Origin: Aestuariibius sp. HNIBRBA575
GTDB lineage: Bacteria; Pseudomonadota; Alphaproteobacteria; Rhodobacterales; Rhodobacteraceae
Assembly (NCBI RefSeq): GCF_040932005.1
Contig: NZ_CP162416.1
Location: forward strand, 1-60,766
Reading direction: 5' to 3'
DNA: 60,766 nt
The position numbers and the translations under genes are program-made. How positions within the stretch are numbered: position 1 is the first letter of the stretch; every line of letters begins with the position of its first letter. Of the stretch, positions 1-8,617 are shown piece after piece. The notes beneath the pieces are model-generated. The model saw only the letters and a program-made list of their open reading frames with translations. It did no database searches and was not told the DNA's origin.

Positions 1-29
1 ACCCTTTCATGTGCGATAGATTTCACAAT

Positions 30-50
30 ATGTTCTAATCAATAGAACAT
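30..50. promoter_or_regulatory. Inverted repeat upstream of parA
   Basis: Arms ATGTTCTA (30-37) and TAGAACAT (43-50) form a perfect 8-bp inverted repeat with a 5-nt spacer, ending 12 bp before the parA start. ParA proteins with an N-terminal DNA-binding domain commonly repress their own promoter, so a ParA operator is the simplest reading. It differs in sequence from the 15-bp palindromes at 1509, 2551 and 60731, so it is probably not the ParB site. Confidence 0.5.
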
Positions 51-62
51 GTCGCAGGTAAT

Positions 63-1454
63 ATGATGACTTCCTCCAAAGAGCCCCTACCGCCGTATTT
101 CAACATCGACCCGGCGAAAGCTGCGGAAAAGTTATCTGATCCTATCGACACAGCGCGATTCGCGAAAGCGGCGGCCTTTGCCGCACGTGGCCGAGAGGAT
201 CTCGCAAAACGGGGCTATTCCCCGGACGGAGAAAAACGTCTGCGCCGATTTTCAACTTGGGAAGTGTGCAAATATCTGATCCCATTGGCTCCGGCCCATT
301 TCCGGCGCGTGCTGAAAAAGAACCCGGATTTGCCCCAAGGTGTCGGTGAAGGCAATTCGAAGTGGTATTCGCTAGAAGATGTTCTGAAATTACGGACGTT
401 TTTTGCCGCAGAAGGGTCCGCAGACAAAGAATACCTGCCTTGGCGTCCCAAAGGCCTGCCCGCCAAAGTGATCGCTGTCAGCAATTTCAAAGGCGGGACA
501 TCAAAAACGACCACCACCGCGCATTTGGCCATGTCTGCTGCGCTTGACGGATACAAAGTGCTGGTGATCGACCTTGATAGCCAAGGGTCACTGACATCGA
601 TCATGGGGGGCAAGGTGGACGATGAATGGTCCACGGCCTTTCCCTTGATTGCCAAGGATTACGCACAGGCGCTGCAGGCGGAAAACGCCGTTCGCGCCGC
701 AGCTGGCGAGGCCCCCCTGCCCTTTGACGAAACGCTGACGGAATCGTTGCAAACCTCCGCGCGCGACATCATTCAATCCACCCATTGGCCCAATATTGAT
801 CTGTTGGGCGCGCAGCTGAATCTTTACTGGGCCGAGTTCCAAATTCCGGTTTGGCGGATGGGATTGCGCAGCTGGCCGTTATGGGATGCGTTGACCAATG
901 CGTTGAGCAACGAAACCATTTTGGATGATTACGACATCATCTTTTTGGACACGCCACCGGCACTTGGATATTTAACCATTAACGCATTGGCCGCTGCGGA
1001 TATCTTGCTGGTACCGTTGGGGGCAAGTTTCTTGGAATTCGACTCTACGGGGCGGTTTTTTGACATGTTGTACTCGACCTTTGCCAGTGTCGAAGATGGC
1101 GAAAACGCCGCGCGACGTCGGTCAGGGCTGCCAGAGGTTAAGTTCGAATGGGACGCTGTTCGGGCCTTGATCACGCGATTTGACGCCAGTCAGCAGACCG
1201 ATTTGGCCAATGTTATTCAGGCCTATTTTGGTGATTTTACCACAACCTATCGTCAGGAAATGACCGCAATGGTGGGTCAGGCTGGCGAGCAGGTAAATGG
1301 TATCTATGAGGCGGATTACAGAGAATTTAATCGTGACACCTATGTCAGGGGGCGTGAAACATTTGATCGCACTTGGGCCGAGGTCAAAGAGATCGTACTG
1401 GGCACATGGTGGCGTGATCTGAAGATGCAAGAAGAGGATGGTTCAAATGGCTAA
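63..1454 (+). CDS. parA: ParA-type plasmid partition ATPase
   Basis: Partition ATPase that, with ParB and a centromere site, segregates the replicon to daughter cells. About residues 1-130 form an N-terminal DNA-binding region (helix-turn-helix-like stretch near FSTWEVCKYLI), followed by the ParA core: deviant Walker A in SNFKGGTSKTTT (about residues 142-153), Walker A' DLDSQGSL and Walker B IIFLDTPPALG. The 463-aa length fits the large type Ia ParAs that also autorepress. Two ATG codons lie in tandem at 63 and 66; the first is used. The gene overlaps the start of parB, indicating one operon. An inverted repeat just upstream is a candidate operator. Confidence 0.93.
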   Translation: MMTSSKEPLPPYFNIDPAKAAEKLSDPIDTARFAKAAAFAARGREDLAKRGYSPDGEKRLRRFSTWEVCKYLIPLAPAHFRRVLKKNPDLPQGVGEGNSKWYSLEDVLKLRTFFAAEGSADKEYLPWRPKGLPAKVIAVSNFKGGTSKTTTTAHLAMSAALDGYKVLVIDLDSQGSLTSIMGGKVDDEWSTAFPLIAKDYAQALQAENAVRAAAGEAPLPFDETLTESLQTSARDIIQSTHWPNIDLLGAQLNLYWAEFQIPVWRMGLRSWPLWDALTNALSNETILDDYDIIFLDTPPALGYLTINALAAADILLVPLGASFLEFDSTGRFFDMLYSTFASVEDGENAARRRSGLPEVKFEWDAVRALITRFDASQQTDLANVIQAYFGDFTTTYRQEMTAMVGQAGEQVNGIYEADYREFNRDTYVRGRETFDRTWAEVKEIVLGTWWRDLKMQEEDGSNG

Positions 1455-2547
1455 GCGGAGAAAGCTAGAGACCCCAAGCGCTGACGATTTAAACCGGATC
1501 GAAGAGGAGTTTCGCCGCGAAACCACAAGCCGGGGCATGGTGGCACCGATCACCCAGGTGGCGGCTGATAGCGCAGCGCATCTGGAAACCGGATCGGTGG
1601 AGGATCGTGCTGAACAGGCACGTCACAAGCAGGATTCCGAACGCTTGAAACAGGCGCAGACGGACGGGCTTTTGATGACGGAAATCCCACTGGACGTCAT
1701 CAATGCGGATGCGATGATCCGGGATCGTAGCCTGCTCGACGAAGGCGAAATGCAAGAGCTGTGCACCTCTATTGCGGCCCAAGGGTTGCGATTGCCGATT
1801 GAGGTGTTTGAGCTGCCGGAAAACGCAGGCAGTGAGACGCAATTTGGGCTGGTGTCGGGCTATCGTCGGCTGATGGCGTTTCGTATGTTGCTGGACCTGT
1901 CGGGGCAGTCGAAATATCAAACCATTCGCGCGATTATTCGCCCTCGAAAAGAGGCGGATGAATCCTTTGCGGCGATGGTTGAGGAAAACGAAATTCGCGC
2001 CAATCTGAGCCATTTTGAACGCGGACGCATTGCTGTGATTGCCGCCCAGCAGGGCGCGTTTGTCAACACCGAGGCGGCGATCAACACCTTGTTTGCCAGC
2101 GCATCAAAGGCAAAACGATCCAAGGTGCGGTCCTTTGCGATGATTTTTGAAGAGCTTGGGGATTTGTTAAGCTATCCTGAGGCGTTGACCGAAAAACGCG
2201 GATTGCGGTTGGCGGCGGCGTTGCGGATTGGGGCGGAATCTGAGCTGAGAGAAGCATTGGCCCGAGAGGCAGAAGACCCGGAAAATGAATGGGCGTTGGT
2301 TGAGCCGGCCGTTCTGAAAACCGAATTACAGCCCAAAGTTAACAGCCGGGGAGGGCGGCCATCACGGCCCAAATCCAGCCCGGTCAAGTGGCAGAAATCA
2401 TCGCCTTTGCGGACCAGTTCAGGGATCACCATCCGGCGCGGAGAGGACGCAGATGGCCATGTTCTGCGCCTGGAAGGGCAGGGTTTGAGCGCTGATTTGA
2501 TGGAAAGCCTGATGGCCGAGATTCAAGCCCTGTTGGAGAAGCCATAA
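1447..2547 (+). CDS. parB: ParB-type partition protein
   Basis: Centromere-binding partner of ParA. The central region carries the ParB/Spo0J nuclease-like fold: IPLDVINADAMIRDR, then GLRLPIEVFEL and LVSGYRRLMAFRML, followed by EENEIRANLSHFERGRIA, the box typical of ParB CTP-binding domains, and a helix-turn-helix region. I chose ATG 1447 because AGAGGA lies 8-9 nt upstream; ATG 1438 is also possible. Either start overlaps the parA stop, so the two genes are translationally coupled. One copy of the candidate parS palindrome lies inside the 5' part of this gene (1509-1523) and a second lies just after its stop. Confidence 0.92.
   Translation: MAKRRKLETPSADDLNRIEEEFRRETTSRGMVAPITQVAADSAAHLETGSVEDRAEQARHKQDSERLKQAQTDGLLMTEIPLDVINADAMIRDRSLLDEGEMQELCTSIAAQGLRLPIEVFELPENAGSETQFGLVSGYRRLMAFRMLLDLSGQSKYQTIRAIIRPRKEADESFAAMVEENEIRANLSHFERGRIAVIAAQQGAFVNTEAAINTLFASASKAKRSKVRSFAMIFEELGDLLSYPEALTEKRGLRLAAALRIGAESELREALAREAEDPENEWALVEPAVLKTELQPKVNSRGGRPSRPKSSPVKWQKSSPLRTSSGITIRRGEDADGHVLRLEGQGLSADLMESLMAEIQALLEKP
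1509..1523. repeat. 15-bp palindrome, candidate parS (copy inside parB)
   Basis: GTTTCGCCGCGAAAC: perfect 7-bp arms around one central base. It encodes part of EEFRRET in ParB. Identical to 2551-2565 and one base different from 60731-60745. Its clustering around parAB suggests a ParB-binding centromere site. Confidence 0.6.
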
Positions 2548-2550
2548 TCG

Positions 2551-2565
2551 GTTTCGCCGCGAAAC
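2551..2565. repeat. 15-bp palindrome, candidate parS (copy after parB)
   Basis: GTTTCGCCGCGAAAC starts 4 bp after the parB stop and is identical to the copy inside parB. The 2548-2679 gap holds no gene; apart from this palindrome only an AT-rich promoter-like stretch (about 2610-2640) was seen. Confidence 0.62.
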
Positions 2566-2679
2566 CAAGCATCGGATCAAAAAGACGCTGTGGGTTTAAC
2601 GTTCATAAGCGCGATATTAGTAATTTATTAACAATTTCGATGAATGCATGACGGCGTGTAAATTTCGGATTTGGATATA

Positions 2680-4923
2680 ATGCAGCAACCGTCCAGTGAC
2701 ACAAATGTTAGGGCCGGTTGGCGCGGCTATTTGCCAACTTTGTACGTGGTGATGGCGATGATCACCGCCGGGCTGTTTGCAGACCAGCAACATTTGCGCA
2801 TCGAACAACAGAACGAACGCGAACGTGTGCGCACACAGGTTGCACGATTGAGCACCTCTATTGAGAGCAGTTTGAACGCCCCAATCCAAGCGGGATATGG
2901 GTTGGTTTCTACATTGTCCGTAGAACCCAATATCGGTCAACGTCGGTTTGAATGGTTGAGCGCGCGGGTATTTGATCATCTGGATATGGTGATCAATGTC
3001 GGTGCGGCGAAAGACATGGTCGTGAATCTGGTTTATCCATTCGAAGAAAATCAATCGGCCATTGGGCTGGATTACAACCAAAATGACGCCCAGCGACAGG
3101 ATGCGTTCCATGTGCGCGACACGGGTGAATTTATGCTTGTCGGCCCTGTGAACCTTGTTCAAGGGGGGTCTGCCTTTATTGGGCGCTACCCCGTCTTTGC
3201 CACCCAGGACGACACTCATGCCTTTTGGGGGTTGCTGTCCTTTGTGATCGATATCCCCAGCCTGTACGCGCAATCGGGTCTGACCGATCCTGATTTAGGG
3301 CTAGAGGTGGCCTTGGTCGGGGATCGCAGCACTGGCAAAGATCCGTTTTTCGGGGACTTTGATGTTTTGCGGGATGATCCGGTTTCAACCAGCGTTTTGT
3401 TCCGAAATGGGTTCTGGGAATTATACGCCCGCCCGATCGGCGGATGGGGCAGCACGGTCCATGTCGCGCGTTTTCAGGTCTTGATCACCTTAGTTGTGGG
3501 GGCGGTTTGTGCGTTGGCGTTTATGACCAACCGGATGTCGTTGCAGCGACAGGCAACGATCCTGACGCTTCAGCGGCGCGAACAGCAGCTAGAAGAGGCC
3601 CGCAGCGAGGTTGAGGTACTGGCCCTGCATGATCACCTGACAGGGCTGCCAAATCGCCGCTATTTGGATCGAAAACTGCGGCAAATGTCAGATGCCGATT
3701 TTCCGGGGCTTATTCAGATGGATTTGGACGGCTTTAAGGGCGTGAACGATTCCATGGGGCATTCGGTCGGCGATCAATTGTTGGTGCAGGTGGCAGATCG
3801 CCTAAAAGACGCAGCTGGCAGTGACACGTTTTTGGCGCGCAGTGGCGGGGATGAATTCGTGGTTTTGTGTTTGCCCAGAGCGGGTGATGATCAAACCGCA
3901 TCCGAACGATTAGAAGACACCGCCAAACGGCTGATCGATTGTGTGCAACCGCCGTTTTCGGCCGGTAAGATGAAGCATCGGATTGGTCTGTCAGCGGGCA
4001 TTCATGACGTAGGGCAGGGCGGGGATTTGACCCCGGATGAATGGCTGACACAGGCGGATCACGCGATGTATCGGGCCAAACAACACGGGCGCAACCGCTA
4101 TCTGTTTTCCAAACAGAAAGAGACCGTCGCCAGCCCGGTTTTGTATCGCAATGATGAACTGCTAGAGGCTGTGAGCGCGGGGCAGATTATCCCTTATTAC
4201 CAGCCGCAGTTTTCCCGCGACGGACGCCAGGTGGTCGGCGTAGAGGCGCTGGCGCGCTGGCAACATCCGCATTTGGGCATCGTGAGTCCGAAAGGGTTCA
4301 TGGGGCAGGCGCATAGTTTGAAGATCGAAAACGATTTGGATCAGTGCATCCTGGAACGCGCCACGATGGATCTGGCGCATTGGGATGATCTGGGCCTGAA
4401 CGTGCCGCAGATTTCGGTGAATGTTTCGTTTCGTCGGCTGAACGACCCCAATTTGATGGACATGGTGGATGCCACGGGCATCGACCCGTCACGGATCGCG
4501 TTTGAGCTGTTGGAATCTATCTTTTTGGATGATCAGAACAGCCGGTTGACCAACAATGTCGAAGCGTTGAAAGAGCGCGGGTTTCGGATTGAGATTGACG
4601 ATTTTGGAACCGGCTATTCGTCGGTCACCAGTTTGCTGCGGCTGCGGCCTCATTGTTTCAAAATCGATCGATCGCTGGTTCAGGCCGCGCCTGCGTCACG
4701 TGAATATCGCAGGTTGCTGGCGACGATTACCGAAATGGGGCATGCTCTGAATATTGAGGTTTGCGCGGAAGGTATTGAAACCCAAGAACAATTTCGCACG
4801 GCCCGCGCGGTTGGCTGTACGATGATGCAAGGCTATCTTTTGTCCCGCCCAATGAGCGCTGACGCATTGCAAAGCTTTTTGGCGGGCGAAGAATACCTGC
4901 GCAAAGGCCCGATGGCTGGATAG
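2680..4923 (+). CDS. CHASE-GGDEF-EAL cyclic-di-GMP turnover protein
   Basis: Membrane-bound bifunctional signalling protein. An N-terminal membrane segment (LPTLYVVMAMITAGLFA) is followed by a roughly 220-residue periplasmic CHASE-type sensor, a second membrane segment (LITLVVGAVCALAFM), a short coiled linker, a GGDEF domain with an intact ARSGGDEFVV active site and an EAL domain with intact VEALARWQHP, NVSFRRL, FELLES, DDFGTGYSS and CAEGIET motifs. Both cyclase and phosphodiesterase activity therefore look possible; which one dominates cannot be read from sequence. The reading frame opens at TTG 2671, but ATG 2680 is the likelier start. It stands alone between the partition genes and the convergent sugar-acid locus, and may link plasmid carriage to the motile/sessile switch (inference). 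Confidence 0.9.
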   Translation: MQQPSSDTNVRAGWRGYLPTLYVVMAMITAGLFADQQHLRIEQQNERERVRTQVARLSTSIESSLNAPIQAGYGLVSTLSVEPNIGQRRFEWLSARVFDHLDMVINVGAAKDMVVNLVYPFEENQSAIGLDYNQNDAQRQDAFHVRDTGEFMLVGPVNLVQGGSAFIGRYPVFATQDDTHAFWGLLSFVIDIPSLYAQSGLTDPDLGLEVALVGDRSTGKDPFFGDFDVLRDDPVSTSVLFRNGFWELYARPIGGWGSTVHVARFQVLITLVVGAVCALAFMTNRMSLQRQATILTLQRREQQLEEARSEVEVLALHDHLTGLPNRRYLDRKLRQMSDADFPGLIQMDLDGFKGVNDSMGHSVGDQLLVQVADRLKDAAGSDTFLARSGGDEFVVLCLPRAGDDQTASERLEDTAKRLIDCVQPPFSAGKMKHRIGLSAGIHDVGQGGDLTPDEWLTQADHAMYRAKQHGRNRYLFSKQKETVASPVLYRNDELLEAVSAGQIIPYYQPQFSRDGRQVVGVEALARWQHPHLGIVSPKGFMGQAHSLKIENDLDQCILERATMDLAHWDDLGLNVPQISVNVSFRRLNDPNLMDMVDATGIDPSRIAFELLESIFLDDQNSRLTNNVEALKERGFRIEIDDFGTGYSSVTSLLRLRPHCFKIDRSLVQAAPASREYRRLLATITEMGHALNIEVCAEGIETQEQFRTARAVGCTMMQGYLLSRPMSADALQSFLAGEEYLRKGPMAG

Positions 4924-4947
4924 GTCGCAATCGGGCGGGCTGGGGCA

Positions 4948-5865
4948 TTATTCAGGGATGATGGCGCCCGGGGCGGCGATGACGCGCCCGGCCAAATCAT
5001 GACCGGCTTGCATGGCTTGGCCAGAACTTTGACCCAGAGCAATCGCCGCCAGATATCCGGCGTTGAAACTGTCCCCGGCGGCGGTGGTGTCCACAACGTT
5101 AATTTTGACGTTTGAGGGTTCAAAAACATGCTCGCCTGCCAGATCAAGCGGTCCTTCGGGGCCGCGTTTCATCGCGCCACGGGTGACATTCCAACCTTTT
5201 AATCGGGCCGCAACGGCATCTGCATTTGCATCGGAAAACAAGGCCTGTTCGTCATCGACAGAAGGCAGCGCAATATCCGCCAGACGCCACATCTTCGCGT
5301 TGACGTCCCGGGCGGTTTGCGCATTTTCCCACAGGCGCGGGCGATAATTGCTGTCATAGACAATGGTGCCGCCCGCTGCGCTGAAATTCTGGGCCCAGCG
5401 GATCACCGCATCCCGGATCTCTGCGGGCAAAATGGCGATGGAAATCCCGGTAAACAGCACCATATCAAACCCGTCCAGATCGCGAAACGACACTGTGCCA
5501 CCGGGTGAAAACAGCTGACGCGCCGCCGCGGCGGACCGCCAATAGCTGAAACTGCGTTCGCCGTTTTCATCCGTGTCGATGGCATACAGGCCGGGCATTT
5601 GCCCATCGCGTTGCTCAACCAGCGATGCATCAATTCCGTGCCGGTTGATTTCGTCCAGAATGCGATCCGAATAGGGGTCCGTGCCCAACGCCGTCACATA
5701 CGCCACCGACACGTCACTGCCGCGCAACGCACGCGCAAGGTAAACGGCGGTGTTAAAGGTGTCTCCGGCCACGCCGACGCGGGCGGAGCCGTCGGGTTTT
5801 GCGATCAGCTCGATCATGACTTCGCCAATGCAGGCGATGCGGCGGATGGGCCGTTTGGCGGTCAT
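4948..5865 (-). CDS. kdgK: 2-keto-3-deoxygluconate kinase (PfkB family)
   Basis: Phosphorylates 2-keto-3-deoxy-D-gluconate (KDG) to KDPG in the cytoplasm, the step after DEH reduction in alginate breakdown and after UxuA in mannonate breakdown. Ribokinase/PfkB features: N-terminal RRIACIGEVMIELI, the GDTFNTAVYLARAL substrate motif and the C-terminal catalytic signature DTTAAGDSFNAGYLA. The 305-aa length is normal. ATG 5865 has GGAG about 8 nt upstream. It is the last gene of the alginate locus but 268 bp from the dehydrogenase gene, so it may have its own promoter. No KDPG aldolase gene is present here. Assignment as KDG rather than another sugar kinase rests partly on context. Confidence 0.86.
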   Translation of the reverse strand: MTAKRPIRRIACIGEVMIELIAKPDGSARVGVAGDTFNTAVYLARALRGSDVSVAYVTALGTDPYSDRILDEINRHGIDASLVEQRDGQMPGLYAIDTDENGERSFSYWRSAAAARQLFSPGGTVSFRDLDGFDMVLFTGISIAILPAEIRDAVIRWAQNFSAAGGTIVYDSNYRPRLWENAQTARDVNAKMWRLADIALPSVDDEQALFSDANADAVAARLKGWNVTRGAMKRGPEGPLDLAGEHVFEPSNVKINVVDTTAAGDSFNAGYLAAIALGQSSGQAMQAGHDLAGRVIAAPGAIIPE

Positions 5866-6133
5866 TTAAAAATCTCCAAGAGTTTGGCGCGACGGATCCC
5901 AAATTCAGCGGGCTGGGGGCGTCTGTTGGTCAGGGTCCCCGGGCGCAAGTGCAGCACCGTAGATGCCATGATTTGATCTGCTGCTCTGCCGGTCATGTGG
6001 TGTTCTTTGTGCGGGTGGAATTGGGTTTTTTGTATGACGAAACAATCGCCACAGGCAAGCTGATTGACAAAACCCCCAATTTGGTAGGGCCAAAGGCGGA
6101 CCCCACGCCCAAAACAGGCATGGGGTTTAGGGA
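5866..6133. other. Gene-free spacer before kdgK, with stem-loop
   Basis: No convincing gene. A stem-loop (6100-6109 with 6117-6126, one G:U pair) lies just after the dehydrogenase stop on the minus strand but has no following T-run, so terminator function is uncertain. The rest may hold a kdgK promoter; no clear -35/-10 pair was recognised. Confidence 0.45.
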
Positions 6134-7681
6134 TTAATCCAGATCATCCGGCAGAAGGCCGGCGGGCAAATTCTGATAGCTGACGGGGCGCAGGAACCGG
6201 CGGATCGACAAGGTGCCAACAGAGGTCGCGCCAAAGTTGGTCGAGGCCGGGTAGGGGCCGCCATGCACCATCGCGTCACAGACCTCCACCCCGGTGGGAA
6301 ACCCGTTGGCCAAAACACGCCCCGCTTTGCGTTCCAGGATCGGCAGCAAGGCGCGCGCGGTGGTGGTGTCGTCTTCGTCCAGATGCAGCGTGCAGGTCAA
6401 TTGCCCGACCATCGCATGGGCGACGTCGAACATTTCCGCCTCTGAGGTGACGGTGATGACCATGGCCAACGGGCCGAACACCTCTTCTTGTAGGGTGGGG
6501 TTGGCCAGCCATGTCTGGGCGGTGGCTTTGAACAGATACGGCGTGGCGCTGCGTGCGTCACAGGTCGATGTCATGACCTGTTCGACATGGTCCGCGCCGG
6601 TGAATTGGTCACGCCCGTGATGAAACGCCTGCGCAATGCCGGATGTCAGCATGGTCTGGGCGCCGACCTGTTCCAACGCCTGTGCGGTGGCGGCGACAAA
6701 GGCGTCTGCCGCGTCGCCGTCAAACAGGATGGCGATGCCGGGATTGGTGCAGAACTGGCCCGCGCCCATGGTCAATGACGCAGCCCAGCCCGTGGCCAGA
6801 TCCGCGCCTTTGTTCGCCAGCGCGCCGGGCAGCATAAACATCGGATTGACGCTGCCCAATTCGCCGAAAAACGGGATCGGTTCGGGACGCGATGCACAGA
6901 GGTCAAACAGCGCACGACCCCCGCCCAGTGATCCGGTAAAGCCCACGGCCTTGATCAATGGATGTTGCACAACGGCCTGACCCACGGCGCGATTGCCGCC
7001 TTGGATTTGGCTGAACACGCCGGGGTGGATGTCACAGGATTTAATAGCGGCATCAATGGCTTGGGCAACCAGATCAGACACGCCGGGATGGGCGGAATGG
7101 CCTTTGACCACCACAGGGCAACCGGCGGCCAATGCGGCGGCGGTGTCGCCCCCAGCGGTGGAAAAGGCCAGCGGAAAGTTGGACGCGCCAAACACGGCGA
7201 CGGGACCGATGGGGCGTTGCATCAGGCGAATGTCGGGCCGGGGCAGGGGCGCGCGATCGGGCAGGGCGGCATTATAACGTCGGTCCAGATAATCGCCAGA
7301 TTCGATGTGATCCGCGAACAGGTTCAGCTGTCCGGTGGTGCGGCCGCGTTCGCCGTTCAGGCGGGCCTCTGGCAGGCCGGTTTCTTTGGTGCCTTGGGCG
7401 GTGATGGCTGCGCCACGCCGGTCGATTTCATGGGCAATGGCGCGCAAAAATGCCGCGCGTTTGGTGCGGGGCAGGGCGGAATAGGACCAAAATGCCTGTT
7501 CGGCGGCCTGCGCGGCGCGGTCGACCAAATCGGGGGTTCCGGTGGCAAAATGATCCACGTCCCCAAAGGCAGGTTCGTTGGCAAAAGTTGCCTCTGCGCC
7601 GACCCATTGGCCTGCGATCAGGTGTTTGCCCATGAGGGGGATGGTCGCGACTTTGGGGTCCAGCAAATCTGAATGTGTCAT
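6134..7681 (-). CDS. Aldehyde dehydrogenase, 2,5-dioxovalerate (ketoglutarate semialdehyde) type
   Basis: NAD(P)+-dependent aldehyde dehydrogenase of the alpha-ketoglutaric semialdehyde family, which oxidises 2,5-dioxopentanoate to 2-oxoglutarate. Visible: GPVAVFGASNFPLAFS, the cofactor loop VGFTGSLGGG, general-base Glu in FFGELGSVNP (about E274) and nucleophilic Cys in GAGQFCTNPG (about C311). ATG 7681 was chosen because family homology begins there; the frame extends upstream to 7813 but that part is not protein-like. It follows the DEH reductase gene after 132 bp. The family role belongs to oxidative hexarate/pentose routes, so its place in an alginate locus is unexplained; oxidation of DEH or a side product is a possible alternative (speculative). 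Confidence 0.85.
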   Translation of the reverse strand: MTHSDLLDPKVATIPLMGKHLIAGQWVGAEATFANEPAFGDVDHFATGTPDLVDRAAQAAEQAFWSYSALPRTKRAAFLRAIAHEIDRRGAAITAQGTKETGLPEARLNGERGRTTGQLNLFADHIESGDYLDRRYNAALPDRAPLPRPDIRLMQRPIGPVAVFGASNFPLAFSTAGGDTAAALAAGCPVVVKGHSAHPGVSDLVAQAIDAAIKSCDIHPGVFSQIQGGNRAVGQAVVQHPLIKAVGFTGSLGGGRALFDLCASRPEPIPFFGELGSVNPMFMLPGALANKGADLATGWAASLTMGAGQFCTNPGIAILFDGDAADAFVAATAQALEQVGAQTMLTSGIAQAFHHGRDQFTGADHVEQVMTSTCDARSATPYLFKATAQTWLANPTLQEEVFGPLAMVITVTSEAEMFDVAHAMVGQLTCTLHLDEDDTTTARALLPILERKAGRVLANGFPTGVEVCDAMVHGGPYPASTNFGATSVGTLSIRRFLRPVSYQNLPAGLLPDDLD

Positions 7682-7772
7682 GGTGGCTACTTTCGTCAAA
7701 AGGGAAGTGTGAGGCCGGTATGTCAAACCAACAAAGCGCGTCCCGACAGACGGGCCGCGCGATGTGGCTGGG

Positions 7773-7801
7773 GGCGACCGGCGGATCCTGTGCCGGTCGC
7801 C
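7773..7801 (-). other. Stem-loop between DEH reductase and aldehyde dehydrogenase genes
   Basis: Perfect 10-bp arms GGCGACCGGC (7773-7782) and GCCGGTCGCC (7792-7801) with a 9-nt loop. It begins about 12 nt after the reductase stop on the minus strand and lacks a T-run. It may protect or attenuate the transcript. Confidence 0.55.
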
Positions 7802-7813
7802 ATATTTCGGCAT

Positions 7814-8560
7814 TTATGAGAACAACATGCCGCCATTGATGTCGACATTGGCACCGGTGACAAAGGACGCTTCGTCAGAGGCAAGGAACACCGCGGCTTT
7901 GGCCACTTCTTGGGATGTGCCTTCGCGTTTCAGCGGGGTGATGTTGGCCACATGGGTGCGCACTTCGTCTTTGGTAAAGATGTTGTGGAAATCCGTGTCG
8001 ATCATGCCGGGGCACAGGGAATTGACGCGGATTTTTGGGCCCAGCTCTTTGGCCAGGCCGCGGGTCAATGTGATCATCGCACCCTTTGAGGCGCCATAGG
8101 CCGTGGCACCGGGCCCCCCCCCGTCACGGCCCGCCTGAGATGCCATGGACACAATCGACGATCCGTCGGTCATGTGGGGCAGGCATTCGCGCACGGCCAG
8201 CACAAATGAGGTCAGGTTCACATCCATCACTGCGTTCCAGTGATCCAATGTCATGTCTTCCATTTTCACGCGCGCCAGAATGCCGCCGGTGACGTGGATC
8301 AGCGTGTCGATCTGGCCAAAGTCAGCGACGGTTTTGGCAACCAATGCTTTGATGTCGGCCTCTTTGGTTAGATCACCCTGCATCGCAAAGGCATTGCCGC
8401 CCGCCGCTTTGATGTCTGCCACCGCAGATTCAGCACCTTCGGAGCTGGCGTGATAATTGATGGCAACATTGGCACCTTGGGCTGCCAGTTCCATCACACA
8501 TGCGCGACCAATGTCACGACCGCCGCCCGTCACAATCGCTGTTTTACCTTTAAGTTTCAT
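7814..8560 (-). CDS. SDR oxidoreductase, probable DEH reductase
   Basis: Short-chain dehydrogenase of 248 aa, expected to reduce 4-deoxy-L-erythro-5-hexoseulose uronate (DEH), the monomer product of alginate lysis, to KDG. Cofactor motif TGGGRDIGR and the NYHASSEGAE loop point to NADPH use, as in the Sphingomonas A1 enzyme A1-R; the catalytic tetrad includes Ser in SMASQAG and YGASKG. GGAGAAG precedes the ATG. The position between the PL15 lyase and kdgK matches DEH-reductase genes of other alginate loci, for example in Agrobacterium. SDRs are hard to assign from sequence alone, so the substrate is inferred from context plus the TGGGRDIG signature. Confidence 0.82.
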   Translation of the reverse strand: MKLKGKTAIVTGGGRDIGRACVMELAAQGANVAINYHASSEGAESAVADIKAAGGNAFAMQGDLTKEADIKALVAKTVADFGQIDTLIHVTGGILARVKMEDMTLDHWNAVMDVNLTSFVLAVRECLPHMTDGSSIVSMASQAGRDGGGPGATAYGASKGAMITLTRGLAKELGPKIRVNSLCPGMIDTDFHNIFTKDEVRTHVANITPLKREGTSQEVAKAAVFLASDEASFVTGANVDINGGMLFS

Positions 8561-8585
8561 TGTCTTCTCCAGTTTGAATTAGGTT

Positions 8586-8607
8586 CGCCCGTTCACAAAA
8601 TCGGGCG
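8586..8607 (-). other. Stem-loop after the oligoalginate lyase gene
   Basis: Arms CGCCCG (8586-8591) and CGGGCG (8602-8607) enclose a 10-nt loop in the short gap between the lyase stop and the reductase start. No T-run follows. Probably intercistronic. Confidence 0.45.
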
Positions 8608-8617
8608 GTTATTCAGG

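Noticed and set aside
5905..6133. Small frames of about 60 codons in the spacer upstream of kdgK
   Set aside because: No ribosome binding site, no recognisable protein features and conflicting strands.
6962..7672. 236-codon open frame on the plus strand
   Set aside because: It lies fully antisense to the aldehyde dehydrogenase gene, whose motifs are intact; low-complexity Gly-rich translation typical of GC-rich shadow frames.
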